Shown one piece after another: positions 15,730-23,936 of a DNA stretch of 64,000 nt. The stretch comes from Gemmatimonadota bacterium. GTDB lineage: Bacteria > Gemmatimonadota > Gemmatimonadetes > Gemmatimonadales > GWC2-71-9. A model generated the notes under the pieces. It ran no database searches and had not been told where the DNA came from. It was given only the letters and a program-made list of their open reading frames with translations. The stretch lies in NCBI GenBank assembly GCA_027294455.1, contig JAPULZ010000064.1, positions 1 to 64,000 of the forward strand, read 5' to 3'. The position numbers were made by a program, and so were the translations under genes. Each line of letters starts with the position of its first letter. Within the stretch, counting starts at the first letter, position 1.

Positions 15730-17205
15730 CTATCTCCACGTGGAGATCACTACACGCTTGTCGGTAAAGAATTCAATGGCGTCGTGTCCCTGCGCCTTGA
15801 GATCGCCGTAGAACGACCCGCGAGATCCACCGAACGGAAAGAACGCCATCGGCGCCACGACCCCGATGTTCACACCAATCATGCTGATGCCCGCGCGGTA
15901 GCGGAATTCGCGGGCGGTCTTGCCGCTGGTGGTGAAGATGGATGTTGCGTTGCCGTAGCGATTGGCGTGGATGATGTCGAGGGCTTGCTCGAGAGAAGCC
16001 GCGCGCGTCAGGCTCACCACCGGCCCGAAGATCTCCTCGCCGCCGACCGCCATTGTTGGTTCGACGTTGTCGAAGACGGTGGGGCCGGCCCAGTGCCCTT
16101 TGGGATAGCTCGGCACCGACGCGTCGCGGCCGTCGAGAAGCAGCTTCGCCCCTTCCTGCACGCCGCGGTCGATGAAACGGCGTATGCGCGCGGCGTGTCG
16201 CTCCGAGATGACCGGACCCATATCTGTGTCCGGGTCCAGTCCGTGCCCGAGTGTGAGGTCCGCTGCCCCGGCGAGCACCCGTTCGCGCATGGGCTCGTAT
16301 GCCTCGTCGATGCTCACCACGACACTACCGGCCAGACACCGTTGGCCGGTCGATCCGAAGATCGACGACAGCACGGTTTCGCTGGCGCGGTCGTAGTCCG
16401 CGTCGGGGAAGACGACCATGTGGTTCTTGGCACCGCCGAGGGCCTGGACCCGTTTGCCGGACGCGGCGGCTCTGGCGTACACCGTACGGGCGATGTCGCT
16501 GGATCCGACGAACGAGATACCCACGATATCGGGGTGATCCACGATGGCGTCCGCGGCTGTGCGGTCGCCGTGCACGACGTTCAGTACGCCGGGTGGCAGC
16601 CCGGCATCGCTGGCCAACTGCGCGATGCGTTGGTGGGTGAGTGGATCCTGCTCGCTGGGCTTGAGGACGAAGGTGTTTCCCGTCGCCACGGCGTAGGGCC
16701 AGAACCACAGTGGGATCATGACGGGAAAGTTGTAGGGAGTGATGCCGGCGAACACGCCCAGCGGTTGGCGGATGGACTCGCAGTCGATCCCGGATGCGAC
16801 GTCTTCCAGCGTCGTCCCCATCATGAGGGTGGGAATCCCGCACGCGTGCTCCACGTTTTCGATTCCCCGCCGGACTTCTCCTTTCGATTCGGCCACGATC
16901 TTGCCGTGTTCCCGCGTCATATTTTCGGCGAGGTCGTCTATGTGTCGCTCCAGCAACGCCTTGAGCCGGAACAGCACTCTGGCCCGCTCGACGGCAGGTG
17001 TCTCCCGCCATGCCGGAAAGGCCTCACGCGCCGCCCGAACGGCCCGGTCCACGTCGGCGCTGGAGCTCAGAGGAACCCGGTGCAGGACCTCGTCGGTGCT
17101 CGGATCCTTGACGGGGAGCGAGTCGGTTCCGGTGGCGGCGAGCCACTCCCCTCCGATGAAGTTGGCGATGGGTTCGTCGGTGGCCGCCGAGGTCATTGAG
17201 GGCAT
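15730..17205 (-). CDS. mmsA: CoA-acylating methylmalonate-semialdehyde dehydrogenase
   Basis: 491 residues. It oxidises malonate or methylmalonate semialdehyde with NAD and CoA to acetyl- or propionyl-CoA, with loss of the carboxyl carbon. Diagnostic features are GITPYNFPVMIPLWFWP, the NAD-site GSSDIARTVY, ALGGAKNHMVV and the catalytic Cys in GQRCLAGS (about residue 289). The C-terminal ISMIGVNIGVVAPMAFFPFGG is typical of MmsA/IolA. AGGAGG lies 5 bp before the ATG at 17203-17205. It heads the catabolic cassette and is divergent from an S9 peptidase gene with only 26 bp between the two start codons. Confidence 0.93.
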   Translation of the reverse strand: MPSMTSAATDEPIANFIGGEWLAATGTDSLPVKDPSTDEVLHRVPLSSSADVDRAVRAAREAFPAWRETPAVERARVLFRLKALLERHIDDLAENMTREHGKIVAESKGEVRRGIENVEHACGIPTLMMGTTLEDVASGIDCESIRQPLGVFAGITPYNFPVMIPLWFWPYAVATGNTFVLKPSEQDPLTHQRIAQLASDAGLPPGVLNVVHGDRTAADAIVDHPDIVGISFVGSSDIARTVYARAAASGKRVQALGGAKNHMVVFPDADYDRASETVLSSIFGSTGQRCLAGSVVVSIDEAYEPMRERVLAGAADLTLGHGLDPDTDMGPVISERHAARIRRFIDRGVQEGAKLLLDGRDASVPSYPKGHWAGPTVFDNVEPTMAVGGEEIFGPVVSLTRAASLEQALDIIHANRYGNATSIFTTSGKTAREFRYRAGISMIGVNIGVVAPMAFFPFGGSRGSFYGDLKAQGHDAIEFFTDKRVVISTWR

Positions 17206-17231
17206 GCTGCCTCCTAGGGGTTCAATGAGAA

Positions 17232-19340
17232 ATGGAGTTCGGTCCCGGTGTTGTCAAACCGGCCACTTGTGGCGCCGTCGGCCACCACCGCCTCGTTGCT
17301 TTCTGCTTTGCCGTGCTCGCGATCTCGACGGTTCATCTCCCGGTTTGGGCACAGGAGGTTCCGTCCGACACGCTGCTCACCGTCGACCATTTCCTGGACA
17401 TGGAACGGGTGGGCAGTCCCCAGATTTCGCCCGACGGGTCGCAGATCGTCTTCACGAGGAGTCGGGTCGACAAGATGGCCGATCGCTGGCAATCGGAGTT
17501 GTGGATCATGAACGCCGATGGATCCCGCAAGCGGTTCCTCACCAAGGGCTCGGGCCCGCGGTGGTCCCCCGACGGGACCCGCATTGCCTACCTGGCTCCC
17601 GCCGACCCGGGCGAGGCGCAGATCTTCGTGCGGTGGATGGACGCCGAGGGCGCCACGTCCCAGATCACGCGAGTGGAGGAATCGCCCACCGGCATTGCCT
17701 GGTCGCCGGACGGGAACTCGCTGGGGTTCGTGATGCTGGTATCCCAGAAGGAGACCTGGGACATCTCCATGCCCGAGCCCCCTCAGGGGGCCACGTGGAC
17801 CGAGGCGCCGAGAATGGTGACGATGCGCAATTTCCGGCAGGATCGGATGGGCTTCATAAAGGAAGGGTTCACCCACCTGTTTTCAGTCCCCGCGGACGGC
17901 GGGACGCCGAGACAGATCACGCACGGGGATTGGAACGTCGGGGCCCGCTTCTCTGGAATCACGTTCGGCACGTCCATCGCCTGGACGCCGGACGGGCAGT
18001 CCATCGTGATCGACGGTCTGATGGCGGAAGCGACGCCGGATCGCTACGGCGAGACCTACCTCTATGCGGTGGACGTGGCCGCCGGCGACGTGAGCCAACT
18101 CACGGCACGTAAGGGCAACTGGACGGGCCCCACCGTGTCGCCCGATGGGCGGCTCGTGGCATTTGCCGGCTATGATGCGCTGGAGCAGACCTATCACGTC
18201 TCCGATCTGTACGTCGTGGGGATCGATGGGCGCGACATGCGTCGGATCACGCCGGATCTCGACCGGGATGTGGGCTCGTTGTTCTGGGGAAAGGATAGCC
18301 GGGGGGTGTACTTCACCGCCGGTGATCGCGGCACGCAGAACGTGCACTACGCATCGACCGACGGCGCCGTGCATGCCGTGACCGAGGGGACGCACATGCT
18401 GGCACTTTCTTCGGTCAGCGATGGCGGGACCGCCGTGGGCACGCTCGCCTCGCCGCACGAACCAGGCGACGTCGTGCGATTCAACCTGGACGATGGGAAC
18501 ATCAGCCAGGTCACACAGGTCAATGCCGACTTGCTGACGAACAAGCGGCTGGGCGAGGTGGAAGAGATCTGGTACACGGCGACGGACGATACCCGGGTGC
18601 AGGGTTGGATCGTCAAACCGCCGAACTTCGACCCATCGAAGGAATATCCCTTGATCCTGAACATTCACGGGGGGCCGCACGGGATGTACAACGTGGCGTT
18701 CAGCTATCCGTATCAGAACTATGCGGCGAACGGCTACGTCGTGTTGTACACCAACCCCCGGGGAAGCACCGGCTACGGCACCGACTTCGGTAACGCCATC
18801 GACGATGGCTATCCGAGCGTCGATCACGACGACCTCATGGCGGGCGTCGATTCCCTCATCGGTCGAGGCTACATCGATGAGGACCGCTTGTTCGTGACCG
18901 GGTGCAGCGGCGGTGGGGTGCTCTCGAGCTGGGCCATCGGGCATACCAACCGCTTCGCCGCGGCGGCGGTGCGCTGCCCCGTGATCAACTGGATCAGCTT
19001 CGCGGGCACGGCCGACATAATCGACTGGGGCTACCACCGGTTCAACGGCTATTTCTGGGACAACCCTGCGAAGTGGCTCGAGCACTCCCCGCTGATGCAC
19101 GTGAACAAGGTGCAGACCCCGACCCTGTTGATGACAGGCGTGCTCGACCTGCGGACGCCCATGTCGCAAACGGAGGAATACTACGCGGCACTCAAGACGC
19201 TCGGTGTCCCAGCCGTGATGCTACGCTTCAACCAGGAATTCCACGGAACGAGCTCGATGCCGTCGAATTTCCTGCGCACGCAACTCTACATCATGAGTTG
19301 GTTCACCAAGTGGGCCGAGGAGCCGCGGCCCATGTTATGA
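17232..19340 (+). CDS. Secreted S9 family peptidase (acylaminoacyl / dipeptidyl-peptidase-like)
   Basis: 702 residues. A long basic n-region and hydrophobic stretch (LVAFCFAVLAISTVHL) end near VWAQE, fitting a signal peptide. Propeller repeats follow (ISPDGSQIVF, WSPDGTRIAY, VSPDGRLVAF). The alpha/beta-hydrolase begins with YPLILNIHGGPHGMY. The catalytic triad is intact: Ser in TGCSGGGV (about 558), Asp in TGVLDLRTP (about 638) and His in FHGTSSMP (about 670). The nucleophile elbow GCSGGG carries a Cys before the Ser, where GTSYGG or GGSYGG is more usual. ATG 17232 is taken although its ribosome binding site is weak. Confidence 0.9.
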   Translation: MEFGPGVVKPATCGAVGHHRLVAFCFAVLAISTVHLPVWAQEVPSDTLLTVDHFLDMERVGSPQISPDGSQIVFTRSRVDKMADRWQSELWIMNADGSRKRFLTKGSGPRWSPDGTRIAYLAPADPGEAQIFVRWMDAEGATSQITRVEESPTGIAWSPDGNSLGFVMLVSQKETWDISMPEPPQGATWTEAPRMVTMRNFRQDRMGFIKEGFTHLFSVPADGGTPRQITHGDWNVGARFSGITFGTSIAWTPDGQSIVIDGLMAEATPDRYGETYLYAVDVAAGDVSQLTARKGNWTGPTVSPDGRLVAFAGYDALEQTYHVSDLYVVGIDGRDMRRITPDLDRDVGSLFWGKDSRGVYFTAGDRGTQNVHYASTDGAVHAVTEGTHMLALSSVSDGGTAVGTLASPHEPGDVVRFNLDDGNISQVTQVNADLLTNKRLGEVEEIWYTATDDTRVQGWIVKPPNFDPSKEYPLILNIHGGPHGMYNVAFSYPYQNYAANGYVVLYTNPRGSTGYGTDFGNAIDDGYPSVDHDDLMAGVDSLIGRGYIDEDRLFVTGCSGGGVLSSWAIGHTNRFAAAAVRCPVINWISFAGTADIIDWGYHRFNGYFWDNPAKWLEHSPLMHVNKVQTPTLLMTGVLDLRTPMSQTEEYYAALKTLGVPAVMLRFNQEFHGTSSMPSNFLRTQLYIMSWFTKWAEEPRPML

Positions 19341-19356
19341 TGCGCGCCGCGCCGGC

Positions 19357-21768
19357 TCACTCATCCCGTAGCACGACCATGGGATCGACGCGGCTGGCCC
19401 GCCGTGCGGGAATGTAGCACGCGGCCAATGCGGTGGCCCCGAGAATGAAGACGACGGCGGCGAGTGTGGCCGGGTCGGTGGGGCTCACGGCGTACAGCAG
19501 GCTTTGCAGCACCCGGGTGGCCAGGGCCGCGCTGGCGAGTCCGAGCACGCTGCCAGCCAGCACCAAGATCAGACCGCGCCGCATGATCATCTGGATCACC
19601 GACTGTTGCCGGGCGCCGATGGCCATGCGGATCCCGATTTCGCGGCTTCGCTGAGCCACGGCGAACGAGAGCACGCCGTAGATGCCGGCTGCGGCCAGCA
19701 CGAGCGCAACGGCGCCGAACAGCCCGAACAGCCACACGTGAAACCGCGGAGCGGCTACGGACTGATCGACCACGTCTGGGAGCACCCGCACCTGATAGAC
19801 CGGAACGTCGGCGTCGAGGCTGCGAACCGCGCTTCGCGCCGACGCGATCATGGCCTGCGGGTCGCCGGCGGTTCTGACGAACAGCAACATGGTCCGCCAG
19901 CTCTGATGGGGATGAAATTGATAGAGCGTCGGGTTGGGAACGTCGCCCATGCCCTCGTACTGGACGTTGCCCACCACCCCGATGATCTCCATCCAATCGT
20001 CGTCCTCCGGATTACGGGACGACGTCAGGCGCTTGCCCACGGCGTTCTCGCCAGGCCATAATGCGTCGGCGAACGCCTGATTGATGACCAGACGTTGTGG
20101 GTTATCGGTATCTTGGCCGGCGTCGTATGCGCGTCCGCTCAACAGAGGAATCTGTAGCGTGCTGAAGAACTCGGCGTTCACCACGCGCTGCAGCGCAGGC
20201 ACGATGTCTCTCTCCCCGGCCCGCCAGCGCTCCTCGGAGATGCCCCCGGCCAGAGCCGCCTGCCCCGAGAGGGGCAAATCGGACCCGCGACCGACCGACA
20301 GCACGCCCGGCAGCGCTCCGATCCGTGTCTCCAGGCGGTCATAGTAGGCCATCAGATCGTGTCGCTCGCGATACTTGGCGGCCGGCGGGGATACCTGGAG
20401 TGCCAGCACGTTCGATCGATTGAAGCCGACGTCGACCTCCAGCAGACGGGAGAAGCTCCGCAACATCAACCCGGCGCCCACGAGCAACACCAGGGCCAAC
20501 GCGATTTCCGCAACCACCAACATGTCCAACATCCGGTGGCCGCGTGCGCCGGCCGAGGCATTGCGGGATTGCTGGCGCAGCGACGCGCCGATCGACGAGC
20601 GGGACGCATGCAGCGCGGGCGCGGACCCGAAGAGCACCCCGGCCGCGACGGAGAGGATCAGGGCGAACGCCAGGACACCTGGATTCACACCTACGCCGTC
20701 GAGGCGCGGAATGCTCGCCGGCGCGAGTATCACGAGGGCGCGCACGCCCCAGGTGGCCAAGAGAGCTCCCGCGCCCCCGGCGGCAAGGGCGATGACGAGG
20801 CTCTCCACGAGCATCTGTCGCACGATGCGGGCACGGCCGGCCCCCAGGGCCAGCCGTACGACGATCTCTCGTTCTCGAGTCGCCGTCCTCGCCAGGGCGA
20901 GATTGGCGACATTGGCACAGGAGATGAGCAGTACCAGAACCACTGTGCCCAGCATGGCCACGAGCGCGGGGCGCACGCTGCCCACCACCATCTCCCGGAG
21001 CGGCTCGAATGTCGCGGTCCATCCTCGGCTGCGGTTGTCGCGCTCGCCGACCCCAGCCATGACGGCGTTCAATTCGCCTTCCGCACGGGTGATGGTCACG
21101 CCCGTGCGCAGTTTGCCGTACAGATTGAGCCACCGGCCGATCCAGCGCTGCGTACCGACCGTATACGGGATGAAGACTTCCGCATCACCTTCGACGAGCA
21201 CGAAGTCCTCGGGAAGGACCCCGAGCAGGACGAATGAGTTGCCGTTGAGGATCACCGGTTCACCAACCACGCCCGGGTCGGCGCCCAACCGGCGCGTCCA
21301 AAAGCCGTGGGTGACGACCGCTACCAGCTGATTGCCGTCGTCCAGGTCTGTCTGGGTGAACGTACGGCCGAGGGCAGGCGTGGCGCCGAACACCTCGAAG
21401 TAGCGGGGCGTCGCCATGGCTCCCGCGACCCGTTCGGGCTCGGCTCCCTCGCCGGTAATGGTCAGGTCGATGGGAAAATCGGCACCGACGACCGAGAACG
21501 ACGTGCTCTGGGCGGCTAGCTGCTGGTATTCCACCACCCGGAAGGAAAAATGCTCGATGCCTTCGGTGGGTTGGTTGGCCCAACCCCGGACGATACGCTC
21601 GTGATCGTGGTACGGTAGGGGACGGAGCAGCACGCTGTCCACGACGCTGAAGATGGCCGTGTTCGCTCCGATGCCGAGCGCCAGCGTGGCGATGGCCATG
21701 GCGGTATAGCCGGAGTTCCGCGCCATCGATCGAAAGGCAAACGTCAGATCCTGTCGTAGCTGGTCCAT
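19357..21768 (-). CDS. ADOP-type ABC transporter permease (MacB/FtsX family)
   Basis: 803 residues. This is the duplicated-permease architecture: a short LRQDLTFAFRSMARN start, TM1 (TAMAIATLALGIGANTAIFSVVDSVLL), a MacB-like periplasmic domain, three helices in the first FtsX domain (LVLLISCANVANLALARTATREREIVVR-type), a second periplasmic domain, then the second FtsX domain ending CYIPARRASRVDPMVVLRDE. Such permeases are numerous in Acidobacteria and Gemmatimonadota and usually lack an adjacent ATPase gene, as here. The substrate is unknown. GAGAAG lies just before the ATG at 21766-21768. Confidence 0.9.
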   Translation of the reverse strand: MDQLRQDLTFAFRSMARNSGYTAMAIATLALGIGANTAIFSVVDSVLLRPLPYHDHERIVRGWANQPTEGIEHFSFRVVEYQQLAAQSTSFSVVGADFPIDLTITGEGAEPERVAGAMATPRYFEVFGATPALGRTFTQTDLDDGNQLVAVVTHGFWTRRLGADPGVVGEPVILNGNSFVLLGVLPEDFVLVEGDAEVFIPYTVGTQRWIGRWLNLYGKLRTGVTITRAEGELNAVMAGVGERDNRSRGWTATFEPLREMVVGSVRPALVAMLGTVVLVLLISCANVANLALARTATREREIVVRLALGAGRARIVRQMLVESLVIALAAGGAGALLATWGVRALVILAPASIPRLDGVGVNPGVLAFALILSVAAGVLFGSAPALHASRSSIGASLRQQSRNASAGARGHRMLDMLVVAEIALALVLLVGAGLMLRSFSRLLEVDVGFNRSNVLALQVSPPAAKYRERHDLMAYYDRLETRIGALPGVLSVGRGSDLPLSGQAALAGGISEERWRAGERDIVPALQRVVNAEFFSTLQIPLLSGRAYDAGQDTDNPQRLVINQAFADALWPGENAVGKRLTSSRNPEDDDWMEIIGVVGNVQYEGMGDVPNPTLYQFHPHQSWRTMLLFVRTAGDPQAMIASARSAVRSLDADVPVYQVRVLPDVVDQSVAAPRFHVWLFGLFGAVALVLAAAGIYGVLSFAVAQRSREIGIRMAIGARQQSVIQMIMRRGLILVLAGSVLGLASAALATRVLQSLLYAVSPTDPATLAAVVFILGATALAACYIPARRASRVDPMVVLRDE

Positions 21769-21786
21769 GACTTCTCGCAGTGGGGT

Positions 21787-21807
21787 GGGTGAGGCATTGC
21801 CTCGCCC
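21787..21807. repeat. Short intergenic palindrome (REP-like, copy 1)
   Basis: GGGTGAGGCA-T-TGCCTCGCCC, a 10-bp arm with one G-T wobble, 19 bp upstream of the ADOP start codon. It resembles the core of the palindrome at 27541-27570 (GGGGCG-GGCAT-CCTCGCCCC). It could be a mobile palindromic repeat or an operator for the permease gene. Confidence 0.55.
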
Positions 21808-21917
21808 GTTGGATTGTGTCCCATCACCCGCGGAAACCTACGCGGGCGCGGCGCGGAGGAGTCGAGAACCGTGTTAGAAAATTGTCAGGATTGAAAGAAC
21901 GGGGATTGTGCAGCGAC

Positions 21918-21949
21918 GGTGGCAGGCGGCGTGGACACCGCCTGCCACC
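21918..21949 (-). terminator. Strong hairpin after the CtpA-like gene
   Basis: Perfect 12-bp arms (GGTGGCAGGCGG / CCGCCTGCCACC) around an 8-nt loop, starting 9 bp past the protease stop codon. There is no U-tract, so it is either a factor-assisted terminator or an mRNA-stabilising 3' hairpin. Confidence 0.65.
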
Positions 21950-21958
21950 ATTGCGGGA

Positions 21959-23542
21959 CTATCGCCGGCTGGCCAGCTCCAGAAGCTCGCCCGTGGACTC
22001 GGTCTGTCGCAACAGCTCGATGGCCTGCCGAATCTGCACATCCGTTTTGGTGGAACGGCGTATCTCGGCCTGGCGGCCGAACATATAACGCGTGAGCTCG
22101 AACCCGAACTGCTCGGCGACGAATTCGCGCGCCCCATCGAACACCGAATCCGGCATCTCGACACCCACGGCGCGCAGGCTCTGCAGGACGGTCGACAGCA
22201 TCCCGTCCGTCGTGACGAAATCGGGATCGGTCACGGCGTCCTGGCCTGTGAGCTCCCGCGCGTAGCGTGTCATCACATTGCGGTAATCGGGTAACCGCTG
22301 TCCCAACGTCTGGACAAACAGCTTCTCCTCGTCCGTCAGGGTGTCGGGGACCAGGACGTCCGGCTGGATCCCGCCGTCTCCGGCTTCGAGCAAGCGCCCG
22401 TTGTCGGAGCGGTACTCGCGGCGTGTCGAGTCGGCCGTGACGTTTCGGGAGGCCATCAACGCCACGTTCCGCGAACCGGAACTACCTCGCTGAATCGACC
22501 GGCCGCTCGGCGTGTACCACCGCGAGGACGTCACCGTAACCGCCTCGGTTTCGGAGAGGGGAATCAGCAAGTACGCGACGCCCTTGCCGAACGTCGGCGT
22601 CCCCAGTACCAGTGCGCGATCGTGATCCTGCAAAGCGCCCGAGAGGATCTCGGCCGCGCTCGCCGTGCCGCCGTTCACCAGGACCACCAGCCGCAGATCG
22701 GGCCACACTTCGCGGTGCTCGGCGACATACGTTTCCGTGGCGTTGCGCGCGCGACCGCGGGTTTCGACGACGACGACCCCCCGTGTGAGGAACAGGTCGG
22801 CGAGTGCCACGCCCTGCTCCAACAGGCCGCCCGGGTTGTTTCGCAAGTCGAGGATGATGCTTTCGGCGCCTTCGTCGCGCAGGGCCGTGATGGAACTACG
22901 CATTTCCGCCGTGGACTGTCTGCTGACGTTGGTGAGTCGCAGGTAACCGATACCCCTCTCGATCAACATCTGGCCTTCGACCGAACTGACGTGGATCGCG
23001 GCCCGGGTGATGGCAAATGCCAGAGAGTCGGCGAACCCGGCCCGGCGCACCGTGATCTTCACATCGGTTCCGGGTTCACCCCGCAGGAGATTCGCGGCGC
23101 GGTCGGTGCTCCAACCTCGCGTGGATTGGCCTTCGACCTCGATGATTTGATCTCCGGAGACGAGGCCAGCCCGCTCGGCCGGCGTATCGGCGATCGGGGA
23201 TACGACCTGAATCCAACCGTCGCGCGAGTCGATGCGCAAACCCACACCACCATAGTCGCCTGTCGTGCTGATGCTCAGTTCTTCGAAGCCCGCCTGTTGG
23301 AGGAAGGAGGTGTAGGGATCGTTCAGCTGGGCCAGCATGCCTTCGGTGGCCATGTCGTAGAGCTGGCCGGTGTCGATGGAATCCACATACCATTCGGCCA
23401 CGTACTTGAGCACGGCTTCGAAGATGCGAGCCCGCTGGCGCGCGTCTGCCGCCGGTGCGTTGGGAGTTTGGAGGAGCCATCCCCCCGAGACGAAACCGAT
23501 GAACCCGATGAGGGCGACGAAGATGATTCGGCGGTACTTCAT
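21959..23542 (-). CDS. S41 family C-terminal processing peptidase (CtpA-like)
   Basis: 527 residues. A single N-terminal helix or signal anchor (IIFVALIGFIGFVSGGWLL) is followed by the tail-specific protease helical domain (YVAEWYVDSIDTGQLYDMATEGMLAQLNDPYTSF). A PDZ domain comes next (about 90-175: GVGLRID, PAERAGLVSGDQIIEVEG), then the S41 core. The Ser-Lys dyad is visible: Ser in NGGTASAAEI (about 297) and Lys in TFGKGVAYL (about 319). The C-terminal extension after about 370 is longer than in minimal CtpA. It is expected to act in the periplasm on C-termini of envelope proteins or unfolded substrates. GGAG precedes the ATG. Confidence 0.92.
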   Translation of the reverse strand: MKYRRIIFVALIGFIGFVSGGWLLQTPNAPAADARQRARIFEAVLKYVAEWYVDSIDTGQLYDMATEGMLAQLNDPYTSFLQQAGFEELSISTTGDYGGVGLRIDSRDGWIQVVSPIADTPAERAGLVSGDQIIEVEGQSTRGWSTDRAANLLRGEPGTDVKITVRRAGFADSLAFAITRAAIHVSSVEGQMLIERGIGYLRLTNVSRQSTAEMRSSITALRDEGAESIILDLRNNPGGLLEQGVALADLFLTRGVVVVETRGRARNATETYVAEHREVWPDLRLVVLVNGGTASAAEILSGALQDHDRALVLGTPTFGKGVAYLLIPLSETEAVTVTSSRWYTPSGRSIQRGSSGSRNVALMASRNVTADSTRREYRSDNGRLLEAGDGGIQPDVLVPDTLTDEEKLFVQTLGQRLPDYRNVMTRYARELTGQDAVTDPDFVTTDGMLSTVLQSLRAVGVEMPDSVFDGAREFVAEQFGFELTRYMFGRQAEIRRSTKTDVQIRQAIELLRQTESTGELLELASRR

Positions 23543-23936
23543 GTATCAGTCTCCAATCCAATCCAACCCACACCGCCACCCGAGTGAGCGGTGAGCAGCA
23601 AACGTTAAGACGGCTTTCCTTCCTACCTACAACCCCTCGTATCCCCACAAGGTTCGCGGGCGAGGCCATCCGGACCGACTCATAGATTAAGGGGGAGGTG
23701 AGGATCTGAGCAAGGTCAAATGACCAACCTATGCCCCGTTTTTGGCCATTATCTGGGGTTGGGGCCCTGGTCTCCCGCAGGGTGGACCCCGCCCCGGGCT
23801 CGGGGTCGCCGCGAGAGGCGGCCCCCGGAAATGCCCAGGAGGCAGACCTGGCGGGGATTTCAGGTTCTCTACCCGCCATGTCGCACCCTTGGCCCGATAG
23901 TTAATCTCCCCGAAAGCCGTCTTGGAAAGAGCCTCT
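23543..23936. other. Divergent spacer with a structured leader before the decarboxylase
   Basis: No protein gene is supported. A palindrome GGTCA-AA-TGACC lies at 23714-23725. Four GC-rich hairpins follow: CCCTG/CAGGG (23765-23782), CGGGG-tc-GCCGC/GCGGC-CCCCG (23801-23827), CCAGG/CCTGG (23835-23851) and TGGCGGG/CCCGCCA (23849-23878). The last two share bases 23849-23851 and cannot form fully together. This fits a long structured 5' UTR of the plus-strand gene, but no known RNA family is recognised. Confidence 0.4.

Noticed and set aside
17232-19340. Inactive S9 homologue because of the unusual GCSGGG elbow
   Set aside because: Ser, Asp and His of the triad are all in place, so there is no ground to call it inactive.
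23760-23900. RNase P RNA, SRP RNA or tmRNA in the structured leader
   Set aside because: None of the diagnostic conserved stretches of these RNAs (such as GAGGAAAGTCC of RNase P, or the GGAA-tetraloop arm of SRP RNA) was found on either strand.
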